Shown here in pieces: positions 20,103 to 32,424 of a stretch of DNA of 64,000 nucleotides (positions are counted from its first letter, which is position 1; each line of letters starts with the position of its first letter). A program made the translations under genes and the position numbers. The DNA lies in the NCBI RefSeq assembly GCF_002234675.1, contig NC_019859.2, positions 10,443,983-10,507,982 of the forward strand. The letters are read 5' to 3'. Origin of the DNA: Oryzias latipes. Its lineage: Eukaryota; Chordata; Actinopteri; Beloniformes; Adrianichthyidae. The notes under the pieces were generated by a model that was not told the origin of the DNA, made no database searches, and saw nothing but the letters and a program-made list of their open reading frames with translations.

Positions 20103-23100
20103 CGGAGGATAAACAAAGCCGTCAGAGCCGTTCCTGCAGATGTGCACCTCGTCCTCTGTGGTTTTCTGGTACACGGGGTTGTCGAAGTGGATGCTGTTGG
20201 TGTTCTTCACACGCCAGCGCCTCCACAGAAACAAAGCTCCCATGGCCAGCAGGGACACGAGCACTGCAGAGAACAGTTTCGTTGAGATCAGCGAGAATAG
20301 AGAAGATGAGGAATGAAAACACAAAACTGTAACTTACTGATAGACAAAACGACGACGAGAGTAGAAGAGTACGATGTAGGGGCCTCCGTAGGAGTCACAA
20401 ACTGTCTGTTACCTGAAAGTATCAACGTTATAATGTTATTTTAGATGATAAATATTTATTATCCCAAAGTTAAGATTGCAACTTCATAAACCTTTTGCCT
20501 ACCTTGGGCATTGGCGGACGGCACCTGTGTGCTCCGCACAGATGAGGTAGATGCAGGTCCTTTATTAGCGACGGTGGTGGTTGTAGTCTTGTCAACTGGG
20601 ACGGGCTTGGTGGGGGTCACAGATGGGAGTGGATTTCTGTTTTTGTCTGCTGAGCCTTTTGGGAAATGATATAAGGGCTGCAGTCAACATGTGATGTCAC
20701 ATAACTCATCAATTTTTAAATGAATGCTGCACACACGTACCTGTCACACATGACCTCATGTCGGGACCCAGGCTCATGTCGTCAGGACAGGCACAGCTGT
20801 ATTTAGGGGAGGTTGTGTTGGCTTGAGGAGCAGGGAGACACAGAAACTCACAGCTGTCTTTCCCACTGTTGCACCAGTTGATGCCTAAAAAAACAAAAAC
20901 AAAGTTTTTGTGATCAAGCGTAGACGTTCTTTAACTTCAGTCAATGTACCGGTACGTACCGATGGGCTGCTTGAGGTTGTGGTAAAGGATGATGTCCTCT
21001 GGATGATCCAGGTCTCCAGCAATCTGGGTGAGGTTTCTTCCTGTGAGACGACTGGCGCTGTAAATGCCCCGCAAACCAGTGTCCGTCCAAAACACTTTGT
21101 CCTGTTTAGAGAAAGTTTGAATGATTACAAGCAGTCATGAGAAAAAGTCATGGTTAACAGTCCAACACCTAAATAGCGTTTCATGAATGTACCGTTAATT
21201 TGTTACATTTTATGTCCATTTTTGAGGCAACATTTTGTTTTTTAGTTTTTTATAATAGTATATTTCTGAAAAAAATAACTTTAGAACAAAATAAACTGGT
21301 TTCTACAAAAAATACTTTTAAATACATGGCTGTAAGATTTACAACATTACAACGAACTAAAAGTTTTTTAGCAAAAATAAAGCTTAACATGTGTACTAAA
21401 CCTTAATTTGATAATTCTACCACAAAATTATTATTTTTTGTTTTCTGAACAAATTGAATATGAGATTAAAATCTGCTACCAAAACACACATAGATCATGT
21501 AGAAGATGTAATGAGGACCAAAAATGAGGCCTTTAAATCTGTATGAAAACACTACATTGAAGGCAACTTAAAGTGTTGCGTGTCTCTTGATCTGTCACTT
21601 GTTAGGCTGCTGGATGAAATAGTTGCAAAATTCTGCAATAAGTTGTATAAGAAATTAACTGAATTGATATGTAACAGTTCAATTCTAAAATTATATCGCA
21701 TTACTCTCACAAGTTACAAATCATTTTTCTTCAAGAGATCATTTTTGTCCCTGCTGGGTTTCCAGGAAATTGTGCAACTAGTAGATGAAGAACAACATCA
21801 TAGCAACTTGTTCCTTTACACATTTAAACCAAGGTGTGGGATGGTGGAAGCGCTAACCTCAAAGACGGTCAGTGAAAAAGGATGAGAGGGCCTTTGGTTG
21901 ATAACAACGACCCTGTGTCTGGTTCCTCCATTCACATCAATGCTGAAGACCGTGTGCAGTTTGGAGTCCACCCAGTACAGACGCTGGTTGACCATGTCTG
22001 CCCAGAGAGCAAAAACCTGATTATCATGTTTCAGTCTAGGGAGTTTTGTTTTTTTTACTTCCATTAACAAAGTTTTAACGTTTTACTTACCAAGAGTGAT
22101 GCCATTGGGCGACACAATGTTTTCTGTTACCAAGGCAACACGACCGGCTCCATTTAGACCACTCTTCTCGATTTTGGCGTGATGTCCCCAGTCTGTCCAG
22201 TACACGAAGCTGAAAAAGAAGTAAATGAGATGTTTAAAAATCTGATCGGGAAATGGGAGTCAGCTAAAACAAAAAGCTGTAGAAAGTGTGTTGGCTTACT
22301 TATTGACTGGGTCTATGGTGATGGCTCTTGGTTTATCCAGGTTCTCTCTAATAAGGGTTTTCCTCTTGGTGCCATCAGTGCTCGCCACAGAGATCGTCTT
22401 CAAAGTGCTGTCAGTCCAGTAGATGTTGCCGTGGACCCAATCTACGGCAATACCCTCTGGGGTCTCAATCCCACTGTCAATGACTGTGACAGGCTTGGAG
22501 GAGCTGTCAGCCAAGTTTAACCTAAACGCAAAAGGAAAAACTCAGTTTCCCGCCAATTTTGAAGATGTTTTTCCAACACCATTTCATACCAGAAAGCTTT
22601 AAAGTTTAGTTTATAAAGGAGCAGCAAACACGTTATCAATGAATTCAAGCTTTTATATTTGTTGTGCTCATTTAAAGGGATCTGAATGTTGACGCTGGCA
22701 AAATGAAATTCTAGCACCGTGTCAGGTGTCATGCAGAAAAAACAACAAAAGTCAGCTGTTTCATGTAAAGAAACCCACGTTCACTGAGGAGATAGCAATA
22801 GTTGTTTTAAGGTAGACAGATATAAGAAAAGTTAAAAGCTGAGGATTTTATTTAAAATATTTAATTAGTTGAAATCTTTCATATGCAGTTTTCAGCGTGT
22901 ACAACATTTTTACCTGAATATCTTCTTCAGAGACACGTCAGACCAGTAGAGGGTCTTCTGAGCCATGTCCATGTCCAGAGCCGCAGCGTTTTTCAGGCCA
23001 GGGATGACCTGGACATACTCGCTATGGTCCACTAAGATCTTCCTCACATCGTGCCTGGTGGTGAAGAGCAGGGCGGGCACAGTTCCTGCAGAGGGCGGTT

Positions 23101-26100
23101 GATCAGACTTTAACACAGGGCTGTGAAATGAGCCACGCAGTGAAATAAAAAAAAAGATCCAGTCAAGTTGTACCTGATTCAGCTTTGCATGTGTTGCTCA
23201 CAGGGTCAATCTTGTAGCCCCACTCGCAATCACACTTGTAGCTGCCAGGCAGGTTGATGCAAATTTGGCTGCATGTGTCGGCTTCAGCACATTCATTAAT
23301 GTCTGTATACGGAAATACATAAGAACGCGTTAGGAACAAACTTGATTTTTGATTTTACGCGTTTTTTTCATCCTAAAAACCAAAAGTCAATCTTCTCACC
23401 TTCACAGTTTCTCTGGTCTGCTTTTAGTTTGTAACCAGCGGGGCAGGAGCAGTTGAAGCCGATCTTCAGGTCATTGCAGTGGTGAGAGCAGCCGCCGTTT
23501 GCCGTTGAACACTCATTGATGCCTGCGGAAACCAGAGGCAGAGAGTTTTCCACTGGAAGTCCTTGCAGCAGATTCGGGAAGGTGATCTGTATCCAGTGGG
23601 CTGTCGCAACGTCACTCACCACATGAGCTTTCAGGCTCATCAGATCCGTCACTGCAGTCTTTTGTCTTGTCACACACGTTTTCCATGCTGATGCACTCCC
23701 CACTGCTACACTTGAACTCCGATGGAGCATCACATGCTTTACATTGTGGAAAAGGAACATAGGATTAAGGTCATGAACGTCTCCAGCGGTAAACAACATA
23801 ATATACACAAACTTCTTCAGATTTTTAATCACCTGTGGAGCAGTCAGTCTCATCACTGCCATCACTGCAGTCGCGTACCGAGTTACACTTGAGGTTGCCC
23901 TGCAGGCAAGAACCATCACCACACTGGAACTGGCCTTCCAGACAAACAGGGCGACCTGGAGAAAGAAAAATGTAAAAACGAATTAAAGATGAATTTGCAC
24001 ATCTCGCAATATCTTATTTAGATCTTTCAAGGTAATGAATGTGCAGGTGCCATGTGTGGAAAACAGAAATAGGTGATCTTACATACCTAAAATCTTAAAA
24101 TGTATCACTGACAATTATTATTTTTTTTTAAATAAAATATTTCTGTACTAGTTCTCCCAAATGCTCCAACTTACTGCAGTTGAGCTCATCGGACCGATCA
24201 TCGCAGTCAATGCCTCCGTCGCACCTCCAGCTGCCAGGGATGCACTGCCCATTCGCGCACTCAAACTCGCTGACGCTGCATTTAGCTGCTGGTTTTTTCC
24301 CGCCGCAGGTCTCCGGCCACTCGTCAGATCCATCGGCACAGTCCTCGTCCCCGTCACAGCGCCACAGGGAAGGCACGCACACAGAGTTGTTGCATTGGAA
24401 AGACAGAGGGTTACAAGTGGGCTTGGAACAGGTCGTCTCGTCGGAACCATCTGAGCAGTCGTTGTCGTTGTCGCAGACGAAACTGAGGGATATGCACTGG
24501 CCGTTTGCGCAGCGAAACTCGTCGTTTTTGCATTGTTTCACGGCTGTGACAAAAAACAAGACGACAGAATCAGCAAAATGTGGACAGAAGCAATTAAGTC
24601 TAAACATTAAAGTTGCAATGCAAAAAGGTTTGATGACCACTTTAGTGATTGTAAGAGGTTTTTGGCTCTGTTGCCCAAATTTGATTTGATTTGATTTTTG
24701 ATTTGAAATGGTTCATTTCAAGCAATCAAAGCAAGAATAATAAACAAAACAATACAATCAGCAGTTATACATTCATACAAAGACAGATAAACTTAAGATA
24801 ATTAGACATTAAATAAAAGAAAGGGAGTGGAAGGAAGCAAATTTATATAATCCCACCCCTGTTCTACCGTAACCATTTTCATTACATGATTTATCATTAT
24901 CCTGTTCAAATCATGAACCCTCTACTACCGTGTTTGACATGTCTTTTTTCTTTTTTACCCGATTTAATCTGCTTGGGCTTATCCCACTTTTAAGATTTGT
25001 TTAAGACCAAGTGGTTCATTAAATTACACAACTTTACTTATTTTGCACAGGAAAAATGGGGGAAAACCTCCTTCCTATTGGACGCCAATAATTAACTTTT
25101 CTTCCTGATAGTGATGTTTGATCCCGTTGTGTTTGCTATCATCGATCACAAGAACAAAACCCCCTTTGTGCGTAAAACTTACTGCAGTTTTTCTCATCCG
25201 CTCCGTTGCTACAGTCAGCTTTGCCATCGCAGTGCCAGCTTTTAGGGACACACTGGTTGATTGGGGCGCCGCAGTTAAACTGTGACGGCAGGCAGGTTTT
25301 AGAGGCTGAGGGCAGAAACGGGAACAATGATGGATCTTATGCGTGGATGCGATCTTGATTTTAAGCTGTTCTGTCCAATTAGATGAGAACAACCTACCAC
25401 AAGTGGAGAGGAGCTCATCCGTCCCATCGCCACAATCATCTGTTCCATCGCAGATCCACCTGCGAGTGACGCACCTCCCGTTCCCACACTTCAGCTGAGA
25501 AGAGCTGCATGTGAGCGCGCCGTCTGCACAAAAAATAAAAATAAAAAGTGTGTCATGAGGAACAACTAACACACGACATTATCAGCGTTTAAACGTCACC
25601 TAACAAAAAGCTTATCTACATCGCCTTGTGGTAATCAGGTAGCAATGTGGCAATGTGCCAACTCACACACAGCTAAGATCCTTGTTAAGTTAACGTTCTC
25701 TAGGTTAATATTGTAGTAAAGCTGAGATAAAAATATAAAGAAACACGTTTTTTTCTACTAAAATGTTGTATGGTTGTTTTGGCTTACATTAGAGCGAAAG
25801 ATGGAGCAACACAGCAGCTGGGCAAATGATGTGGTCACATTTTTTTCTTTTTTTGCATGACTCTCACATACAGGCTGAAATGTTAGACTGGAAATCCAAC
25901 AAGTATGGGAAATAAATCTAGCATGAATTAACTCGGGTTTATTGTGCGGTCCTGTACTGAGATGATCCGACGTAGGCAGGTGCCCCCTGATAATAGAAGG
26001 TTGGGGCAAAACTAAAGGTCCCTTGTCACCTAATCAGCTGGAGGCTCAGGACACTGTCAGACTATCCCTTTAAGACAATGGCATGGGAGGAGTTTAAGAC

Positions 26101-28471
26101 AGAGATCACACCACCAGCTGCTGATTGGTCCCCTGCTGACATTCCTCATAACAACATGCCACAGTGACCCAAAGGCAGCAGCTCAGACTCTCAATGCTAA
26201 GTCATCCCAAGAACTCCGGAGTGACGAAACTCCAAAAAACACAAAACAAGAAGACAGGTCAGACCAGATTATGAGGAGTTTAGGAGGATTGTAAAAAAAA
26301 AAAAAGGGCATCAACAATGGGAAAATCGTTAACAATGACCTCCTACCTACTCTGGCACCTAATAAAGAAATGAACAGACTGACTTTTAGGCAGATACTTT
26401 TGCTCCGTAAAGTAAACAGCCCCTTTCCAATCCATGGTTGCATTTTTGTAGAAACCACACACACTGACATGAGTCAGAGAAGTTAGGAAACAGACCCTGG
26501 AGTGGATTTTCTCAGCAAAACTTACATGACTCAAGACTTACAGGAACAGAAAAAAAAAAAAAACCTTATAAGTGAAATTTTCCTTGAGTTTTTTCAGAAA
26601 ACTTTCATTTAGAACACATCAGGGAAGTGGTTAGTTTTACATCTTGTCCTTTCAAACCTCATCTGATAGTGTAATGCGGACACAGAAACTGCTGATAGTG
26701 TAATGCGGACACAGAAACTGCAGACTTAATGAATGTCTAAACTTTGTGAGCGAACTTTATCACGTCACATGCCTGCAGTAAAAGTACAATAAGCCCCTGT
26801 GCAATAAGGTGTCATCATATACACACCCAATAGTTAATAACTAGCCAGTTTTACTGTTATTGCTCAGTGGATAGGTTAAAGTTTAATTATGTCAGTATGA
26901 AGTTTTCTGCTTTATGATAAACTCTTATGATTGGCGGTCCAATGTAATTTGGGAAAAATCCACATCAGAATCTAGAAGAAACATTTTGTTGTGCGTTTTC
27001 TGAGTTTTGTTCCCAACAGCAGAGAGCAAAAACCAAAACAAATATTGAATTATTTATTAAAAATGAAGGATCATATCCTAATTAAAATATTTCCCACAAT
27101 TCTTTTCCCACTCTGCAGCCCTTACAAGCAGTGAACATGTCAATTACAAATCCTAACCATTTGTTTCTATAACGCATTACAACCAATTGCAACCATTTTA
27201 GAATGAACAATAATAGTGACAGTGGAAAAGTTGCCGAGACGTTCGCTCTGGCACTGAGGTCAGCAAAGAAATCCCAAAGTGTGGCATAAAGATTGTCGTT
27301 TATGAAGTACGCAGTCACTCCCAAAGTCAGGTGTCACAAACATGGACATCACCTCATTGACAGGTATGTGGACTGTGACACTAGTCTGTGTCTTTCAAAA
27401 ACACAAATAACATTACTATGATCTTAGGCCAAAATTAATCTTATATCTCAACATTAATTTGATCTGTTGTAGGGAAAAAAAAATTTAGGCTTTTATTTTG
27501 TAAAATGTAATGGAGGAAAGTGGCAATCATTGAGGGATTTCTGGAGAATCTGACATAATAGATCAACAGCAAATGTTGATATTAGAAATTAAAAGGGTTT
27601 GGTAACTAATGTACTCCATCCCAAATCAGTGATTTCAAAACAAAACTAATTTTAAGTTATTAGAATAAAAGAAAGTATGACTAATTAATATTAATAATAA
27701 CAACATTATAATTTTAATTAATTAATTTTGCTCTGTCATGGGCAGCAAAGGGAGAACAGGCTGTGCAGCATCCCGCGCTCCGCACCCGGCCTGCAGGAGA
27801 GACGAGGAGGAGGTCGCGCCCTCCATGACAACCCCATGACAACCGTCAGTCAGCATTTTTTAGCACACGCCCACTGAAACTCGAGACGAGCCGGTATCGA
27901 ACGTGATTGGGTGTTGCCCAGCAACACCTAGCAAACCCGACCAATGACAGCGCCGTACACACATCCCTTTCATTTCTCTTTACTGCAAAGCATATTAAGG
28001 TTTTTTCCGACATGAATTTCGACAAATAGCTTTTAAACGAGTAAAATCTTGAAAAATACAATTTTTACAGGAATCAAAATAGTTAAAATCTAATTAAATA
28101 TTAATTTTCAAGAAAATTACAAAACCATACATTTCCAGAAACTGTGTTCCAAACTAAAAGAATAATTGGTGATAAACCAAAAGGAGTTTGTCGTAAACAC
28201 AATTTTACAGACGTTGGCATAACTTATTTTAAATTCATAATTAGTGTATTTCATAGCAATTAATAACATTTAACCTCAAACTCATTTAAAACTATATCAA
28301 AGTGAGTTTAAGCTTAATGTTCACAGACAAAGAGCTAAAACAAAAAACCAAACAAAAAACATACACACAAAGGAAAAAACAATAAAATTATTTCTTACCC
28401 GTCTTCGCCAAGCAGTGAATCAGCATCAGCAGACATGACAGTTCGGCGAGTCTCCTCCGCGTGCCAGTCAT
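20103..28471 (-). CDS. ldlr: Low-density lipoprotein receptor (ldlr), 17 exons, 3' terminal exon not placed
   Basis: This type I membrane receptor internalises cholesterol-rich lipoproteins through clathrin pits. Exons on the minus strand are 28399-28471, 25398-25523, 25183-25305, 24175-24543, 23833-23955, 23620-23736, 23400-23522, 23174-23302, 22914-23085, 22300-22521, 22091-22209, 21858-21997, 20960-21101, 20741-20884, 20503-20655, 20338-20412 and 20103-20263. They give 837 codons in frame, and many lengths equal the human exons (123, 123, 172, 119, 140, 142). In order: signal peptide (about 1-24); seven LDL-A repeats, exon 4 holding repeats 3-5 and each with a CD-SDE calcium motif; two EGF modules; a YWTD propeller (about 395-660); a third EGF; a Thr/Ser-rich O-glycan stretch; one membrane helix (about 775-797); and a tail with [17 protein letters not shown] (NPVY about 812-815). 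Seven LDL-A repeats and linkage to smarca4 identify LDLR rather than VLDLR. The stop codon is not located. Confidence 0.96.
24660..25075. repeat. Probable retroelement 3' fragment in ldlr intron 3
   Basis: A TTTGATTTGATTTGATTTT-type tract is followed by 350 bases with the AATCCCACCCCT-TCT motif often seen in the 3' region of fish LINEs. There is no coding capacity. Classification is from the general pattern only. Confidence 0.4.
25524..28398 (-). other. ldlr intron 1
   Basis: This 2.9-kb intron contains a perfect 29-base tandem duplication at 26663-26720 and a GC-rich, CpG-containing patch at about 27760-27960. No exon or transposon is recognised in the rest. Confidence 0.6.
26663..26720. 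repeat. Perfect 29-bp tandem duplication
   Basis: The unit starting CTGATAGTGTAATGCGG occurs twice back to back (26663-26691 and 26692-26720) without mismatch, which suggests a recent replication-slippage event within ldlr intron 1. Confidence 0.9.
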
Positions 28472-28682
28472 CTCCTCTTTCTCTTTAGTCCTCAACTCTT
28501 TTTTGTGGGGCAGCAACAGAGAAGCTGGTTACCGGCACTGGAACTGATGAGTCGATTTCTAGAGAAGGAAAAAAACGCCGCTAAGGACGGTCAGGCAGAG
28601 AACCGGGCGTCGGAAACCAACTGTTGGCTAAATGACAGCGAGATCTGCGTCGCATCCGACCATTTGTACGGAGCCTGAGAAA

Positions 28683-28709
28683 GGGGCGGGGCCGTGTCAG
28701 TGGTGTGAT
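28683..28709 (-). promoter_or_regulatory. ldlr: SRE-like site with adjacent GC box upstream of ldlr
   Basis: On the minus strand, ATCACACCACTG (28709 to 28698) differs by one base from the human LDLR sterol regulatory element core ATCACCCCACTG. Five bases further toward the gene is a GC box, GGCCCCGCCCC (28693-28683), a Sp1-type site. The pair lies 230 bases upstream of the ldlr start codon. SREBP binding next to Sp1 is the established mode of LDLR sterol feedback, so the arrangement suggests the same control. Function is inferred. Confidence 0.65.
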
Positions 28710-28799
28710 GCTCGGGAACAGACGTGAACGCACGAGGGGGGAGGAGCCAAGAGTGGCATCACTTCCAACTTCGCTCAACCTCCCAAACCTGTGCAACCT

Positions 28800-29229
28800 G
28801 CTCGGTTTGCATTCAGAATGAAGAAAATGCGATTAATCAGAGACAACACAAACTGTACATACCAAGTTTATTAGCCTTTTTTTTTTTTTTTTTTTACACA
28901 AATCTATGTATCTCTGTGGACAAGAATGTACTGCAAGTACTGACTATGTATTCAGGTATTAATGATTGCAAAACATTAACACTGACATTGAATTTACAAC
29001 AGACCTATCAGATAGGAGCATGTGAAGAAAAGAAAAAAGGGATTGCATTTTGACTTGTAGTTCTAGTGGAAATATCATGACACACCTGCAACAATGACAG
29101 TTTAAAACGAGTTATGTCAGGTAAATCGATTGACAGTCATGGCTATAACTTGAAATTTAAAAAAAAGTCAAATGAAGAGGTCTACACTGTCAATGACTCC
29201 ATCATAACTGCTGGGAAGGAAGAGCTCAA
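28800..29229. other. Intergenic, nothing recognised
   Basis: Only a long T-run (about 28878-28897) and short chance ORFs are seen. Confidence 0.5.
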
Positions 29230-29737
29230 AGACCTACTCCAATAAAAGTCGTGTTTTGTTCTTGTAGAATTTTTCTCTTGGTGGAGGACAAAAACCAAAT
29301 TAAGATAAAAACTGTTTTGCTCAGTATTACCTTCTTCAAATGATTGCGAATCAGGAGCAGAGGAGAAGAATTGTTGCCAAAAGCCTGGGTAGTCGTAGCA
29401 ACTAGCTCCCTGCTCCACTCCATTCCGATGCTGCCACTTTCAGACGATTGAACGTCTTTGTTTTCCTTGTCTGAGCTGGCATCTGGCTTCAAACCGTATG
29501 GCTGGATAGCTCCAATTTTGTTCGTCAGTTTTGCTTCCATGGTAATGTTAGGTTGGCGTTCTGAGGGTGTAAGAAAAAAGGGATGATGGGAAATGAGGGT
29601 AGGCTCCTGCCGCTCTGCTGAAACTATGCCCTGGAAAACGAAGCGCTTTTTTCGATTTTGGCTAAAAACGGCATGATCATAATTAAAAGACCACTGGGAA
29701 TGCTATTAAAATATATAAAAATGATCAGAGTGAGACT
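29230..29737 (-). mobile_element. TTAA-flanked element, copy B (508 bp)
   Basis: The left end AGACCTACTCC and the right end GAGTGAGACT are imperfect inverted repeats. They are flanked by TCAA (mutated TTAA) at 29226-29229 and TTAA at 29738-29741. The family layout equals the copy at 55467-56042. On the minus strand a short frame reads Lys-Ile-Gly-Ala-Ile-Gln-Pro-Tyr then an Asp/Glu/Ser-rich block, as in the other copies. TTAA targets are used by piggyBac and Kolobok elements. Confidence 0.8.
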
Positions 29738-29741
29738 TTAA

Positions 29742-32424
29742 AGTGTCTGTCATATCAGGCTTCAACACAAGCAGGAAACGAGACCAACCCAAAGGTGACT
29801 ACTCATTTGAATTGTGCCACCAGCTCCAACTAAGAAGCTCTGGGGATCATTTGCAAAGCAAATTCATAGCATTGTTTGTGACACCAGTTTCATTGTAGAA
29901 ATTTTGGACCACAATGCAGAAGACAATAACTGATTTTGGAGGCAGACGCCTCACAATCTAAGATTTTATCCTGGTATTCAGATGGAAAGCATGGGCTGCA
30001 ACTCCAGACTCCAGGAATTTTCACCCATTTTCACTCTTGGTGCATCGTATAAACAATGCTGTTTGCAGAGTTTAGTTTGTTGGAGTCCTAAATTGGTCAG
30101 AAGTAGGATTTAGCTCATAATTTGGGCCACTGAAATTTCTTGAGGTATTCAAGTCAGATAGAGACAATGTGTTTAATCCTCAACTTAAATACCTTTTGAA
30201 GGCAAGTGGCTAATTAAAAACAATAGGTAAGTTCTTTTTTTATTTCTGTTCTGACTGTTTTATAAAAAATACATCAAGAAGTCCTCCCTTCCTGCTTCTA
30301 GCACAGGGGTGGATAAGAAGGAGGGTCATGGTGACTATCTTTGTTTAGGTAAGGGAGGAGCCATTCGGGGAATGTCAAAATAGTTGTTGGATTACATACT
30401 TGAAACACTGACAGTAAAAAAAAGGTGGAAAAAAGTACACAGGAAGATACGCAAAGTTTGCCATCAATGAGCATGTTGAACATTTTTTAAAAAGTTGGTG
30501 AAACACAAACACTACTAACTTTATTTCAATTAAGCTGATTTACATAATCGATCCATCTCAATTTACTTAGACAGGAAAAAATTCCAGACTCTTTAACATT
30601 TGTGGTAACATGAATAAAATGTACGCAGACAAGTTATACGTCTATCAATTCTAAAAAAAATCTTATTTCAAGAAATAAAAAAATATACATATACATGTAA
30701 GTCCAAATTTAATAAATTCTGTTTGAAACAAGTCTTCGGTACAGGTTTTAATTAGTTACAATCCCAGAAACATTTTTTTTTTTTTGCATTGGACCAAAAA
30801 TACAGGGTAAATTAAAGTTATTTATTTCTTAATGTACAAAAATAAACAACAGTCCAATTTAGTGGCTAATTTAACTGTACTGTATCGGATAACTTAGCTT
30901 GTTAAAGTTCATAGAAGATACACTTTCTTAAATCATAAATATTATCTGTACTCCATTTTTTCAGTTGGTAAGTCACTCACTGTACACACTATGCCCCGTC
31001 TCCAATATCAGCAACATGATAATCTGTTTTAGTTTGGTAAAGTTTGTAAAGCACAGAAATGTTCTGCATCAGCCTCTCATAGGTCAGAATATTATCATTG
31101 TTTTTGCATTAGGATCCAGAGTGAGTGGTTGTTCTAGTGTCAATATCTGTTTAACCAGTTGCTCTGTGATTGTTTGTGGAAGCATTACTGTCTGTTACAT
31201 GTTAGTTTACACTTTAGTGATTGCAGCTTCAATGCAGAACAGTAAAGATAATTTGCACGTAATGAAAGAAAAAACATCTCTCATTCACGCAAAAATGACG
31301 AACATGCTGCCAAAGAATTGCAAAGTTGTAAAATGAAATGACTCACGTCCTACAAAAAAAAAACTGATTCTGTCAAGTATTTTTTAATTCATTACATTTC
31401 TTTTAGGTTTTGCTTCATAAAAAAATAGTAAAATCAGTCAACATTAGAAGACTGCAAGTACAGAATAAAATCAATGCTTAATTCAAACTAATAATTTCAA
31501 GTCTAAACGCAGGACAGCTTAAACTCAATATGATCAATCAAAGCCTGACATCAACACCAGAGAAACCTCAGTGTTACTGTACAGTATGTGCTTGTTCAGA
31601 TAAAAGAGACAGACATCTCCAGGACAACAAATTTGATGTAGATTTATCTGAATGTACACTCAGAAAGCTGTTATAACAGTGATAGTAACAGCACTGTAAC
31701 TGCAGTCAAAGAAGCACTGATAAAACTACAAATCCCAATCATGCCAAGGGAAAAAAAACACAAGTGCGCGGTGCAAACATGTAGATCAATGTTCTGTATC
31801 TTCAAAGCTGAGCGTTGTGTCAGCCTTGTTCAGAGAAATGAGAATCACTGATGAAACACAGAAGCGTAAAGGTTGTCATGAAGCTGCGCAGGAGGAACTC
31901 TACTCACTTGAATTGTTCCTCACGGAAAAAGAGGACTTTGCGCAGGAACTAAAATTCATTGATGTCAGAGCATTCTCTTTATACTTTTTAACACGTCAAA
32001 ATCATAAGCACTGGGAAAAAATATCTTTATGTTTTGTTTGAGGGTAAAACAATCGGAATGACATGAAAACATTCAGTTTTGGCTGAAGCAACAACAAAAT
32101 ATGGAAACAAATTTGATAATATTTAGGGCCACAATAATGTTTAAAGTTTAACAAGTAGGTGTGATAACGCTGAGCATCAGAATGTCACTGCGTAAAAAAA
32201 TACATTATTCCAGCTGAATGGGAAGATATGATTACTTTTTATATTTGTAAATATTACAATAAGTATAAGTATCATAGTAAATATATAAAATATTGTAGTA
32301 AATATTACATTAAGTAATATTTTATGGCAAGCGTACTAATTTTAGTCAACCAAAAACATTTTTTTTGACTCAATGCAGCTCTAGAAATCTCCCTCATTAC
32401 CAAGCAAAACAAGTTGCTATGTTC
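29742..32424. other. Intergenic, nothing recognised
   Basis: AT-rich DNA with short ORFs on both strands (the longest is 123 codons, 30965-31336 plus) that show no domain, splice pattern or start context. No transposon could be named. Confidence 0.5.

Noticed and set aside
24161-24689. Plus-strand ORFs of 97 and 169 codons
   Set aside because: They are the reverse strand of ldlr exon 4 and its flanks; the LDL-A coding on the minus strand explains the open frame.
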